Positions 46,220 to 58,500 of a DNA stretch of 64,000 bases are shown one piece after another (position 1 is the first letter of the stretch; each line of letters starts with the position of its first letter). The notes beneath the pieces are model-generated. The model was not told the DNA's origin. It saw nothing but the letters and a program-made list of their open reading frames with translations, and ran no database searches. The position numbers were made by a program, and so were the translations under genes. The DNA comes from Ctenosaura bakeri. Taxonomy: Eukaryota; Chordata; Lepidosauria; Squamata; Iguanidae. The stretch is taken from NCBI GenBank assembly GCA_948474755.1, contig CAOLHI010000362.1, positions 611,532 through 675,531 on the forward strand, written 5' to 3'.

Positions 46220-47340
46220 GATAAACTTGAAAAAAAATGAAGAAATCATTGCATTTGGAAGATCTGTGATTTGAAATTAAAATGTCTGCAACATGCAAAA
46301 GCAGAAATTATAAATATTGATTGTATATTGTATATTATATCTACATGATCACAACTGGAGTAAGAAGGAAAATAAAGAAGATAATATACGTTTAAACATA
46401 GTTAAGGATTGAGTATTGAGACCAAGAGTAGAAGTCAAGAGGAGTTACCAATTTGATAAGATACTGGAAACAGGAGAGTTTAAAGGAAGAATTAATAAAG
46501 ATAATAGATTGTAGGTAGTCCAAGGTAAAGTAAGTTCAATTTAAAATAAGGATGATTGAATAACAATAATGCAAATTGTAAATATGTTTTCATTTTACTG
46601 ATTTTTTTAGGTTATTGGATATATGGGTATTGTTTACCTAAAGATTAATGGATATATGTGACAATTGGTTATATGTGACATTGACTGTATGAAATACAGA
46701 CTAATGTGCAAAATCAATAAAAAGTATGTTAAAAAATGAAAATGTAGAAATTCAATTAGAGATAACATCAGAACTATATCTTTTTAGGAATAAAAGAAGA
46801 CATACTGGAAAAAAGATATGGAGAAATATAATTGTATATGTCTACAGTCACCAGAATTATATTTGTGCAAAATCACTTCCTGAAGAAGGAGACTAAACTA
46901 GCAGTCTTAGTACGACAAGCGAAGATTGAAAAATTTACAGCTCTGTAGAATGAGGTATCACTATTCTTAGAAACACTGGGGAAACCTAGTGATAGCAAGA
47001 TTTGAAGTTTGAAAGTAATAGGCTATATTTAAATATCAGAAAGTGCTTATAGATTGTTTTACTTAATATAGCAATAGGTTGATATATTATTGTATATAAA
47101 AGATAAAGATATGAGGTATAACATTTTTTAAAATTAAAGAAGTAACATAATTTTTGTATAGTTTAACTAAAAGGATACAAATATTTATAAATAGTTGGCA
47201 ATACCAGCAAGCAATAAAGCAGAATTTTAGTGCTTGAGATATTCATTGACACAAGAACTAAGTGGGACAACTTCCTCCCTGCAAGAATTATAACTTTTTT
47301 TCAATGCCCTTCCATAACTTCAAGTAGGGCTTATACCCAA

Positions 47341-47676
47341 TCATGGAGGCCAAACCCTATGAGGAATGGTTTAAGGGCTGCATATGTTTAACCGGGTGAA
47401 GTGAAGATTGGGAGGTGATATGATAGCCATATTTAAATACTTGATGGTATTTTGTATAGCAGACAGGACAAGCTTGTTTTCTGCTGCCCCAGAACAAGAT
47501 TGCACACTGATGAATTCAAACAAGAAAAAAAATCCACCTGAGCAATTAAGAATAATTCTTGACTGTAAGATCTGCTTGACAGTCTCTCAGCAGTGCTTTA
47601 GTCATATATTCTTGCATGGCAGGAAGACAAATTAGATGATCCTTGTGGTCTCTTTCAATCCTATGGCTCTATGAGA
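47341..47676 (+). mobile_element. Decayed CR1 3' end
   Basis: Shows GGAGGCCAAACCCTATGAGG, GATAGCCATATTTAAATACT and the tail CTTGTGGTCTCTTTCAATC with a mutated CTATGGCTCTATG end. More diverged than the other CR1 copies in the window. Confidence 0.75.
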
Positions 47677-48346
47677 TTGGAACGCTGATTTTTCTTTGAA
47701 AACAACAACAACAACAACAACAACTGATGTATATGAGAAATGTTGTGTCCATGAGAAATATGATGGTCATTCGGCCCTGTCCTAGTCCAACAGCCTAACC
47801 ACAAGACTGTAGATTTCTGATCATCAGTACCTTTTCCTTTGCCAGTCATGGTTTTGCTACTGTTGCCTTTATTTACTTATTTATTAGCGGTCTTCAGATT
47901 TGAAGAAATCCGAAATCCTGTTTTCTCAACTGAAATGGGATGATTTAGACAGAGTCATCCAAATTAAAGGTATAAAGAAGTAAAATCCCCTCCTAGGAAT
48001 TTATCATATCTACAAATTTAATCTAGTTCTGATTAAAAAAAACAACAAATAAAAAACACATACATTTGGTTCCCAATGTCAATCAATGGAGGTGTAAAAA
48101 TTTGGATTTCTGAATCTAGGTTCTGCTTTGGACTCATGTCAGCTTAGGGAAACTCCAAATCAATCGAAACTAAATCAGTATCCAAATCAAACCAAACCTT
48201 CTGGTCAGCTCATACTCCAAATGTTTATCTTTTGCTAGGACAAGATTCTCATTATGGATGTGAAAATCATCCACAATTTTTTTCTACCAGATAAATGAAC
48301 TTTGTTACTGTTGTTTATGTTTCTCAGTCATTAAACTCCAGCTTAC

Positions 48347-49006
48347 CTTTAAGAAGATGTAGTTAACAAGAACCATTAAGGTGCTTGGATCCAGACCCTC
48401 AACTGCATGCATTATTTTCCCATGGGTTTTGTTCTCTACATAATCATTTATCTGTTTTTCAGCAATGGCTGTGTTCTGGAAGTTTGAAGAGAAGCCTTCA
48501 GATTCATAGAAGGTTTTGGCATCCTCCAAAAACTTGGGCAGAGGTTTTAAAGATTCCTGAATGAATAAGGCATTCCCTATGTTCACCTCTGCTTTGTTGT
48601 TTGGCAGGTTAAGCATTTGGATGAGATCATGGAACCCTTCATGTATCTCCTTCTCTTTGATCTCTGAGAGGTTAAAAGCAAGTCCTTTGTGAATCTTAGT
48701 TTGAGTGTCTGATTTAGAACCAAGGCTGAGCATTGCAAAAGCTGTCGAAATGCTCACAGAAGAGAAAAACACATTTTTTCCAGTCCCATCCGAAGCAATT
48801 TGCCTGTACAGTGTGAAGGCAAAGTCAGCATTACTAGGAGCTATCTTATGGAACTTTGGGGCCTTACTTCCCTGTCCTTCTTCCAAAGGTAGATGCTGAT
48901 GTTCATATGGAATTCCATCTTCCTCCTGATCATTTTAATGTCCTGAGAGGAGATGGCAATGGACATGAAGGCCAATCAATAAGATGAAGTAGATGATGGT
49001 CTTCAT
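48347..49006 (-). pseudogene. Locus B exon 2 (early stop, end frameshift)
   Basis: The ATG at 49004-49006 starts MKTIIYFILLIGLHVHCHLL, a signal peptide, then SGH and TAA. The same frame continues open through FHKIAPSNADFAFTLYRQIA, NVFFSSVSISTAFAMLSLG (the shutter proline SPxS is SSVS here), FNLSEI, IHEGFHDLIQML and QINDYVENKTHGKI to VNYIFLK. Where locus A has TTCAAAG before the donor, this copy has TTCTTAAAG, one base short of the expected YIFFKG reading. Confidence 0.88.
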
Positions 49007-52000
49007 TATAATTTGAAATTGTTCTGCTTTTAAAAAAAATCCCTAGAAGACATAAGGGGAGATCAATGCAGTCCTTCTCAGAAATAATTGACTGAGTTTA
49101 ATCATTGATTGAGTTCAATGACACTTCCAGGTCACTGAATTTTAGCCAGCACACCACTTCTGCATACCCTCATTGCAAGAGTGCAACATTTTTGGAACAT
49201 CTCTTGCATAAAGAGAACTGTCCAAGAATGGTGGATTGTGGTCTAGATAACAGAATTATATAACTGGTGTGGTTTTAAATTCTATTGTTAGTGGCAACTA
49301 GATTAGAGGCATTGAATCAATCAGATTTACCTGTGTGTCAATTCACAATTCCACAAGTGATTCTGTCTTCCCATGGGGAATATCAGCCAGCGTACATCCA
49401 GTTGAGAAAGGGAAACAATCATTATCAGCTGAGGGATGCCAGCAGAAATAAGTACATTTTTGGCGTTATGGGGCCTGGTATTTTTGCCTGGTAAAACACA
49501 GCTCCTTTTGATGTCATTCAACAGCATACTGTTGATTGTGGAACAACTTTTTAAAAAACTCTGAATATTGTAAGGGTTTATTGGGCATACATAGGAAGAG
49601 GTGACCTGCTTGGTCATGTGGTTTGGGGGCTTTGAATGTCACTGATTGCAATAGAGAGGGATAATTTTGAAGACATACCTTATCCTTTACTATGTCTGCT
49701 TCATAATGAACTTCATCTATGAACCTCCATTCAACCTCCCAGTTTAATCTGCCATTTGCCTTGGTTAGGCTACATAACCTTAGACTGGTCAGACTCTCCT
49801 GTTCTGTCCTGTACCATCGTTTGTGGAACATGTGAGCTTCAATGAGTGCTCCACTGATGTGAGTGGACATTCCCATGCAAACATGCTCTTGGTGACCCTC
49901 CATCCCAAATTTTGACCTGTTGTGAAGAAAACAATTGCTGGCATCCCGTTAGCAAGCTATACAGATGTAGTCAAACTTGTATTTGCATAACTCAATGTTT
50001 TGGTCACTGTGGAGATTGGAAACCTCTACCAATGGCACAATAACCAAATCTTCCACAAATCCACCTTCTAGATGCTGCAGCCCCTCCAATATGGCCATTT
50101 ACTGGCTGCTGGAGAGCAGGGGCAGTGGTAGTTGAAGAGCATCTAGCTCTGCTCCTATAGTTAGATGCAGAACAATAATGTCACCCCTCCCCAGCACTTC
50201 TACAGGATGCCTAGGAGTACATAGAGAATGCCTGTAACTGTGCATACAACTATAGGGCCATAGTTGGATGCTTCTTTGCTGACTCTTCTCTCTCTCTCTC
50301 CATTGGCCAATATTTGTCTGTGTTGATGGGGGGCTGCAGCAACTAAGATTGGCTTTTTTGTAGGGGTTTTGGGGGAAGACATGTCATGTCTTCACCTGCT
50401 TGGAACTCTGTAATATGTCTTCCTATACAGGATCTTGGCCAGTATATCCAGGTCAGGCTAGCTCATAACAAAAAAGATAGAGAACAAAGGTATTGTACTT
50501 ACAGGTTTTCAGAAAATTCTTGCAGTGCTGAAGTGGAAAATGCTAGTGTTTGCATTGTCATTTATAGACTAGTTATGTATAATATTCCCTATTATCATTT
50601 GAATATTCCCTATTAACCATTAAACAGAACAAACAAGGATGATGTGAGAGGGACAGAAAGCAAATCATGATGCAATGGATATATGGCTCTTGTTTCTGCA
50701 TGTTATCAATCATGTACAGTTCAACCCTTCCAGCTTACCTGGAACAGTCCCTTTTTGGTTCCAGCTAAATCTTTGAATCTATATTTTATTAAGGGGATCT
50801 GGTTTACATTTTCATGAAGAGAACATACAGTTGCCATGATTTAGGATCAGGGCTTTCCCTCATGGTCTTCAGTTAGCAGATGAATTTCAAAGGGATACAT
50901 GGATACTTCTGAAATCAATTCATCTTAATCAGGGGCTGGCAATGTTTTGGTGTTGGAGGCCTGAATTGGATCCCATAGACACAAATCTCTAGGGGCCATA
51001 TGATTGCGCCACCACTGCTATTGCCACCAGGGTTCCTGTCAAAATCTGGGAACAACTGTAGTAGCTATATAAAAGCCACAGCATCCTTACACACCAGAAA
51101 ACCAATTGAGAAATTGTTGACATTCACTGCCCCAGACAGCTCTGTCTGTTTCCGTGAGTAAGGGTTAACTGGATTCCTGTTTACTCTGCTGCTATAGCAA
51201 CTGCAGGAGCCTGGCAGTTCCCAGCCAGCAGATCTGATAAGAGGCTGAGAGCACCTCTCCAGCTTGTGTTCTCATAATAAGCTTCTGCTTCCCATTACAA
51301 GTATTACTATGTCTCATAACATGTATTGCTATGTCTGGAAAAATCCCTATTCCCACAGTGTGTAAGTTGTTGACATGTGTCTACTTAAGGAACTGCCTGA
51401 GAAACAGGCAACTCTCTCTATTCTGCATTCTCTTTGTATTTCTGTATGCTGTTTTTCCCTTGCTGCTGTTGGAGACATGGATTTTACTTAAGTTTTTTGC
51501 TGAACATGTATTTCAAGCTTTGCTCTTCAATAAACTGAGTAGTTTTAGATTACACCGAGTGGCCTCATTTACTGGCAGCTTTATGAGACTTATCAAGTTT
51601 TCCCCTTGCTTTTAAGGACAGCCAAACTGTGGGTCATGCTAGTTTCCACAGCATGCCCCCTCTGCTTTTTCTGACAGAAATTAGGGAAGAACATCTTTTC
51701 TTTCTTCTCAAGACAACCTTTCCCAAGAATCTGTTAATGACCTCAAAGTGATTATTGTAGAACAAAGAAATTTCAGGGAAAGGTTAGAAAGGGGTATGCT
51801 CACTAATTCCTCCATCAGAAGAGGAACTACAGAGATAGTTTTGTTAACACATTGAGACTGAGATCCTGTACTATGTAGCATAGGATAAAAGTTCTGTTGG
51901 CAGGACTATTTCATCTCTTCTCTCATTCCCCACCAAGACTTTCTCTTTAGCCATTGCAGCTTACTCATGATTGTTCAGTGACTTGCAGAGAGTTGGGGTG

Positions 52001-52343
52001 GGGGGCAATCTGTAAAGCATGTGGCTAAGTCCCTATAGGAAAGTGCAGACTGATGACATCATTCACTAGATCTATTAGGATTCTCTGGTGTATTCAGGAG
52101 ATGCAATTGTTCTCTATCTGACTATGGGGACATATCTAGTTACTTCCCCTGCATTCCACCGGCTACTGAACAGCCCAGGAGATGAGGATATTAGAGCATA
52201 GCAGTGATTCTTCTGTGGTGTGTGTGTTTTGATGATTGCAGATTCAGGAAGATCATACCAGCCTCCATGACAAACAAATAAAGATGTCAAATGTGGAAGT
52301 TGCATTTATATGCCTGCACGTTACTAATAAAATGTCAGCCTAT
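49007..52343. other. Spacer upstream of locus B, unassigned
   Basis: An untranslated first exon of locus B is expected here but was not identified; the acceptor before its ATG could be CTTCTAG (near 49043) or AAAAGCAG (near 49024). The 129-residue minus ORF at 49514-49903 has no recognisable domain. A block near 51037-51650 with CTTCAATAAACTGAG (poly-A signal) and a T-rich start may be a further solo LTR, but its ends are unclear. Confidence 0.35.
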
Positions 52344-53255
52344 TGTTACCGTAGTTTCTAGTCTGGACTTGTGGTATATTAGATATCATTTGATATCAAC
52401 GATTTGGCCTTCTTTACCCATTCCTCTCCACATGCTTGCGAGGCCCCTGGACAAGCACGCAGACAGGCATGGCCGAAATTAGCAGAATCATTCAAAACCG
52501 ATCCAGGCAGGCAAGTAATAGCCAGACTGCCCCTTCAGGAGACCTCCAGGCAAGTACTCTTTTAAGATCACATTATGTATGCACGCTGTTTACAAAAGAC
52601 TCCCTGCCCCGAGCAGGCAGCTTGACAAGCCAAATACTCAACTGTCGAGCACTCCATGTATGCATACTGTCTACTCTATTGACAACGCTGTCATAACTCA
52701 ATCATGCACAATATTGACCTTTCAGAAGCTTTGTCTCCAGCCCGAAACTCATTGTTATCCCTGGGAACGGACTAGCCTACAGTCACATTTTCCCCTATAA
52801 GACCCCCTGATTTTGAGTGTCTCTTTGGATCGCTCCTGGCTTCCATCCCACCTTGCTGTCGCTTCCTTTGATGAGCCTTCCCCTCAGCTCCTCGTGCTGA
52901 GAATATCCGCTTCTACGGAGTTTTCTTCAGACTACCTGGGCTTCAGGACAGGCGTAGTATTTCCCATGCAAAACCTCCTCTTAAAACCCTCTATCCCACT
53001 CCTACCTTTATTTCAATAGGTCTGTGTGAGTGTGTTTGCATACACGTGTTTGACTGTGTTGTACATCAATAAAGAAAACAATTACTATTTACTTCTGCTT
53101 GCTCATTGACTTGGCCTGACCTCGTAGACATTGGGTTCAAGATCTCGCTAGGTTGCCCTGCCTCTTGTATTGCTAGCAGTGCTCTTGCTAATTCTCATTT
53201 CCCATTGTGAGCATATTGAGGTGTCCCTCCCAGGACCCCAGAAATCAGGATAACA
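52344..53255 (+). mobile_element. Solo LTR, family LTR-A, copy 7
   Basis: Starts TGTTACCG and ends GATAACA with target duplication CTAT (52340-52343, 53256-53259). It has the paired GATATC landmark (52383-52397) and CATCAATAAAGAAA near 53066 as poly-A signal. ORFs 52436-53019 are LTR sequence. Confidence 0.88.
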
Positions 53256-53389
53256 CTATATATGTTAATAGGCTGATTTCCATTACAGTTTTTTTTGTGT
53301 GTGTATATAAATCATCTTCAAGAAAGGACTCTGTGTTCAACACACTCTTTTCCAAAAGCAGAATGTATCACTTTAACATTTTAAAGAGT

Positions 53390-53645
53390 CATTTAACTCC
53401 CCTGAGAGCTGAAAAATAATTAAGGGGTTTTTCTTTTCTTTGAAGACTGCCAATAAAGAGAAGCACCCTGGGAAAAAAATACCAAAGATTGGAGCTGACT
53501 GATGCAAATTTCAGACCTTTCAAGCCCTGTACACTAATAAATTGGTTGGAAAATATGGAGGCTGTAGGAGGTGGACAAAGCATGCCAGCAGAAAGCTCCT
53601 CTGGGTTTCTAGATCCTAAAATATACAGATTAATGGAAGTCATTG
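53390..53645. repeat. Segmental duplication, arm 2, left part
   Basis: Matches 28555-28790: AACTCCCCTGAGAGCTGAAA, GCCAATAAAGAGAAGCA, GATTGGAGCTGACTGATG, ACACTAATAAATTGG and GAAGGTGGACA-like blocks appear in the same order. The arm is then interrupted by about 7 kb of LINE, tandem repeat and MITE sequence. Confidence 0.75.
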
Positions 53646-54270
53646 AACAGATGGAGGAGACTGTAAGAGATTTGATTAGATCAGTTAGAGAAACAAAACA
53701 ACTGACAACAGATGCTCTGGAGAAAGGGGGAAGAATGGGAGAAAAATAATACCGCTAAAGCAGGAAATGTAGGAACTGAAATATAGACTTACATAACCTC
53801 AAGTGTAGAGAAGGAACGATGGCTTTGAGGGGGACAAGAGAGGAAGTGAAAGAGAAAGGAAACATTGGAAATGTATAATAGAAGGTAGAGAATCATTGAA
53901 GGGAAAATAAATGTAATGTATTTGTGAAATAAATTCGTTGCTAGTGAATGTTAATGGATTAAGTAGCTCGTTAAAAGGTATGAATTATATGTTAATGAAA
54001 GATAAAAAGGTGGATATAGTAATGTTGCAAGAAACGCATAAAAATAAAGATAATATGAAGTTACAAAGTTGGAAACAGTGGACCACACAGCTAGAATCTA
54101 CTTTGGCATGCGTATATGCCCCTAACAAGGGTCAAATTAACTTCCATAGTAAGGTATTGACAAAACTGGAGAATTTTTTAGAAGGAATTTGTGGGGAGAG
54201 ATTTTAATTCTGATATTTAAAACTGAAGGGAATAAAAGATAATTCTGGTACAGGAGGAAAAAGAAAATAG
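53640..54270 (+). mobile_element. L1 fragment (ORF1/endonuclease junction, truncated)
   Basis: 53938-54207 encodes VNVNGLSSSLKG, KDKKVDIVMLQETHKNKD and CVYAPNKGQINF, the start of an L1 apurinic endonuclease. The upstream helical stretch EVIEQMEETVRDLIRSVRE (53640-53700) resembles an ORF1 coiled coil, but less certainly. An internal gap removes the middle of the endonuclease. Confidence 0.7.
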
Positions 54271-54800
54271 CAAAAAGTTTTTGAATGTTAAGAAATGGAA
54301 TCCAGTTGATGGCTTTGTATTAGTTTCTGGAATATCTTTTCTGAATGTAATTTGTTTGTTAATCATACAGACCACACTGATACTATGGACATTTCCTCCT
54401 ATTGGCAGCAAAAGACTTTCTCTTAATCCCACCACCATCATAGGTGCTTCTGGGAGGACCTGGAAAACAGCCTTGTCAGTGACTGCTCCCAGACAGTGTA
54501 GTTCACTTTGGTCGGTTGGTCCCCTTTCTCCTTACTTTTCTCTGGCAGGTTTTTTTTTTTTTTTTAAGTTCAGGCCAGTTTTTGGTTGAAAATATATGTC
54601 ACAGAAAGGGCTTATAGTGGGGTTATGTTTTTAATTTTTCTAAAATCATGATCAATGTTTTCATATTGCTATAACCTTATTTTTAATTGTACTGTTTAAT
54701 TCTTTTTACAACTTCTGTATAAACAACTAGTGTATTTACCTGGCATTGCCTAGGGTTTTTATTTTCCTCTTAAGAACTCACCAAATGGTCTTCTCCATTT

Positions 54801-55125
54801 CCTGTAGCTTTGCTCCATATTTCCCAATGCAATCTATATTCAGAGTTATTTACATATACAGGTTGGGCAGGTTGGGTTCCTGAGGGGGCACACTGTCATT
54901 CTCCTTGCTGTTAGGCCTCATGTCCATAGCAACTGGCCTATTTCTGTACCTGTAAATTTTCCTCATATTCCCCAATCCAGGTTGTATTCATAGTTGTTAA
55001 CATACAGAGATTGGGTTCCTGTGGGAATACACTGTCCTCCTCCTTGCTACTAGGCATAGTCTCCATAGCAACTGGTCTATTCTAGTGCCTGTAACTTTTC
55101 CCCATAGTCCCCAATCCAATATGTT
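54801..55125. repeat. Tandem repeat, about 140-148 bp period, 2.2 units
   Basis: Units start CCTGTA at 54801, 54949 and 55088. Each full unit runs through CCCAATNCAATC-like, GGGTTCCTG and CTCCTTGCT blocks to TCCATAGCAACTGG. A further TCTCCATAGCAACC occurs at 55576. Origin not recognised. Confidence 0.75.
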
Positions 55126-55291
55126 TTATCTGGTGATGTTGATGTACTGCTTTTTTCTTTCTTTCTGTAAAATTTGTGCAATGGTTTTACATTTTTCTGG
55201 AAGAATTTTTTGTTTTGAATTTCAACTTTAAGATTCCTCACATATGGAACTCATACAATCTACTGAGTGAGGAGAGAAGACTTTGTGACTT

Positions 55292-55495
55292 GGGCCATTT
55301 CTGCACTACACTGTTATAGTGCTATTATTCCACTTTCAACATCTTGTGGAATTCTAGGGTTTGTAGTTTATTGAGGCCAAAGAACTCTCTGGCTGAGAAT
55401 TCTTAAATGCCCCTCCTTAAATTACAAATCCCTGGATTCCATAGGATGTTGAAAATGGAAAAATAGCACTATGAAAGTGTAGTGTAGAAATGGGC
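55292..55495. mobile_element. Palindromic MITE, copy 2
   Basis: Same 200-bp palindrome as 8019-8220: GCACTACACTGTTATAGTGC on the left and its reverse on the right, with TCTCTGGCTGAGAATTCTTA in the middle. Ends read GGGCCATTTC and GAAATGGGC. No clear target duplication. Confidence 0.78.
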
Positions 55496-55559
55496 TATGT
55501 TATGTATGTCAGTTTAATTTTTCTCACATAGGCCTCCCAAAAGTTTTCTGGCATCTTTA

Positions 55560-58500
55560 TGAATGGTAGGCCTCATCTCCATAGCAACCAGCCTGAGGCC
55601 CAAGAGGAGTCTGGTTGAGAATTCTAAAGGCCCCTCCCTAAACTTTCCAGAGAAGAGAGCAGAAGGTGAGCTGCATCTGAGAAGACATCTTGACTGGGTG
55701 ACCTTTACAGGCTTCTGAGGCTGTGTTTGATTATTTGTTTGTTTGTTTGTTTTCTCTGGCTGTGCGCCCTCCCTGAGCACACGGTCTAACTGACTAGCTA
55801 GGGGGACGAGCTAGCAGCTGTTAGTCCTAGATGACTTGCTGACGAGCTAGGGGGAGGAGCTAGCAGCTCTTTACATCTGCTCCCAGCAGCCTTCAAGCTC
55901 ATTTCCAGAGGAGAGAGTGGAAGACTATCAAGTATGGAGAGGGAGGGAGCTACTGCGGACACTTGCCACAGCTGTGGCATATTTCTCTTCCTGCTGCAAG
56001 ATGTCGCTGGTACACCTGCAGCAAATGCAAGCTGGTCACCCTCTTGGAGGATAAGGTTCAACAGCTGGAGGCACACATTTCAAAACTTCACATTATTAGG
56101 GAGGGAGAGGAGTTCTTGGATAGGACTAAGAGGATCTTTTCGAAGATGGAGTGTACGGAGGAGCTAGCGGACAAAGAACTTGGTTCACAGAACCAGGAGA
56201 CGGATGCTTGGAGGAATGTGACACACCGGAGTAGAAAGGCAAGGTGCCATACGGAGACACTCGAGCTACAGAATCGCTTCCAAGTTCTTGACCTTATTAA
56301 TGACAAAGTGGAACAGCAGGAAGAGGTCATGGAACGTCATCTGGAGGATATCAAATATCTGCAACAGGAACCCTAACACCAGCAGAACAACATCCAACAG
56401 CAACAGCACCAATAGTCTCAGCATGAACAGAAAGTTCAGGTGGCCATGAGGGAATCTGCTCATCGAGTAACCCCGGGCAAGCCTCAGAGGAGATGAATTC
56501 TAGTGGTTGGGGATTCTTCGCTGAGAGGAACGGAACTGACCATTTACAACCCAGACAGCATCAATCGTACTGTCTCCCTGGGGCTAAAATCAATGACACA
56601 ACAGAGAGGCTAACCAGACTGGTCAAGCCTACTGACTGTAACCCCCTCCTCTTGGTTCACGTTGGAACCAATGACAAGTAGAGGTGCAGCTTTCACCGCA
56701 TCATGAAGGATTACGAACTTGTGGGTAGGAAGCTGAAGGACCTTCATGTGCAGGTTGTCATTTCATCTCTTCTCCCTGTGGAAGGACATGGCCCACAAAG
56801 AGACAGAAAAATAGTGGAGATCAACAACTGGCTTCAAAGATGGTGACACCAGGAACGATTCAGATTTTTGAATCATGGCCTCCATTTTCAAGAAGATGGT
56901 CTTCTGGCATGGGATGGCCTGCACCTTTTCACCGTCGGCCAGAACGTTCTTGCTAACAGTCTCGCAAAATGGATCAGGAGATCTTTAAACTGAGTTTGAC
57001 TGGGGAGGGGGACAGTATTATTCTGGGCAAGGATTTAGTGAGTGCTTCAAAAAACAGCCCAAATGATATAGATAAGGCAGGCCAAGTAGAACTAGAGACC
57101 AACAGGGAGAGGGAAAGTAACTTTAGTACAGGACTTCCACGAAGGGCACATTGTCTCAAGTGTCTCTACACTAATGCACAGAGCATGGGGAACAAGTAAG
57201 ATGAACTCCAACTCTTAGTACAACAAAATAAATATGATTTAACAGGTATCACTGAAACCTGGCGGGAAGAATCTCATGATTGGAACATAGGAATAGGGGG
57301 TATAACCTATTTTGCAGAAGTAGACCTAACAAGAAAGGAGAAGGAGTAGCCTTATATGTCAATGATGTTTTCACCTGTGAAGAGATCCATGACTTAAATC
57401 TGGGAAGCCTCGTTGAGAGCATCTGGGTTAGAATTAAGGGAGCGAGAAACAATAGGGATGTCATTGTGGGGGTTTGCTACAGGCCTCCAGGCCAGCCTGA
57501 GGACTTGGATGACGCCTTCCTGGAGCAGATGACCAAACATTCAAAAAAGAGAGATGCCATGTTAATGGGAGATTTCAATTATCCTGATATTTATTGGCAG
57601 TCAAATTCTGCAAAGACCGCAGACAATTTCATGGTCCAGAAGGTGGAAGAGGCGACAAGGGGATCGGCTATTTTAGATCTGGTCCTGACCAACAGGGATG
57701 ACCGTCCTAGTTGATGAGGTGGCAGTGGTGGGGTCCTTAGGAGGGAGTGACCATGCTCTTTTAGAGTTTGTCATTCAGTGGGAAGGAGAAGCCAAGTGTA
57801 GCCAGACAAGTATCCTAAAGTTTAAGAAAGCTGATTTCTCTAAACTTAGTGAGTTACTTGCTGAAATCCTGTGTTCAAGAATACTAAAACAGAAAGGAGT
57901 TCATGACGGATGGGAGTTTCTTAAAAGTGAGATACTGAAGGCACAATTAAAAACTGTGCCAATAAGGGGGAAAAATGGTAGGTGTCTAAAGAAACCAGAA
58001 TGGTTGATGAAAGAACTCTCAGCTGAGCTAAGTGTCAAAAGAAACATGTACAGGAAATGGAAGAATGGTGAAACCACCAAAGAGGAATTCAAGCAAATAG
58101 CTAGGAAATGTAGGGAGAAGGTCAGAAAAGCTAAAGCGCAGGATGAACTCAGGCTTGTCAGAGATATCAAAAACAATAAAAAGGGTTTTTTGAGATATGA
58201 TCGCAGCAAAAGGAAAAACAAGGAAATGATAGGGTCACTGCTTGGAGAAGATGGCCAGTTACTAACAGGGGGAAGAGAGAAGGCAGATCTACTCAACACC
58301 TTCTTTGTCTCAGTTTCCCCCCAAAAGGATAGAAGTACTCAACCTGGGGGGTGGGAAGTAGGTGAGGAATTGAGGGAGGTGCAGCACAGAATAAGTAGGG
58401 AAGTAGTACAGGAATATCTGGCTAAACTAGATGAATTCAAGTCTCCAGGGCCAGATGAATTATGTCCATGGATATGAAAAGAACTGGCAGAAGTCATTTC

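Larger units (their letters stand above)
38870..46735 (+). mobile_element. L1 LINE, decayed, host of nested insertions
   Basis: ORF1 C-terminal domain at 41354-41692 (KEQEILILKDIPARILKKRR, YYKQKRYTLNTVPKAREFF); endonuclease piece near 41960-42130 (ILLVEVYAPNED); reverse transcriptase pieces at 43130-43303 (YQPISLLNSDYEIFASIL, IIHEDQTGFF), 43925-44020 and 44590-45000 with a FADD box near 44840; a C-terminal piece with YGGFGLVNLKVF near 45780. Stops and shifts interrupt all frames. The 3' end is near AATCAATAAAAAGTATG; the 5' limit is approximate and set by the purine-rich leader. It lies antisense to locus B. Confidence 0.75.
37508..48346. other. Locus B intron 2, mostly L1 with nested insertions
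   Basis: Only the edges (about 37508-37850 and 47840-48346) look like original intron. The edge near exon 3 is paralogous to 63480-63605, and the edge near exon 2 to locus A intron 2. The remainder is transposon sequence described separately. Confidence 0.6.
33439..49006 (-). pseudogene. SERPINA1-like serpin, locus B (pseudogene with three lesions)
   Basis: Paralogue of locus A with the same layout: exon 2 48347-49006, exon 3 37237-37507, exon 4 34568-34715, exon 5 33439-33636. Exons 3 and 4 are again 271 and 148 bases. Lesions: TAA in codon 24 (48935-48937) just after the signal peptide; exon 2 is 660 bases, ending in phase 0 instead of phase 1; and the exon 3 acceptor reads TATCTTAAA where locus A has TTCTTAAG. 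The rest of exon 2 and exons 3 to 5 stay open, which suggests recent loss or partial constraint. The first intron carries about 8 kb of nested repeats. Expression as a functional inhibitor is unlikely. Confidence 0.85.

Noticed and set aside
49514..49903. 129-residue minus-strand ORF
   Set aside because: Starts well but matches no family that I know, lacks splice partners, and lies in repeat-like spacer. Left unannotated; a homology search would settle it.
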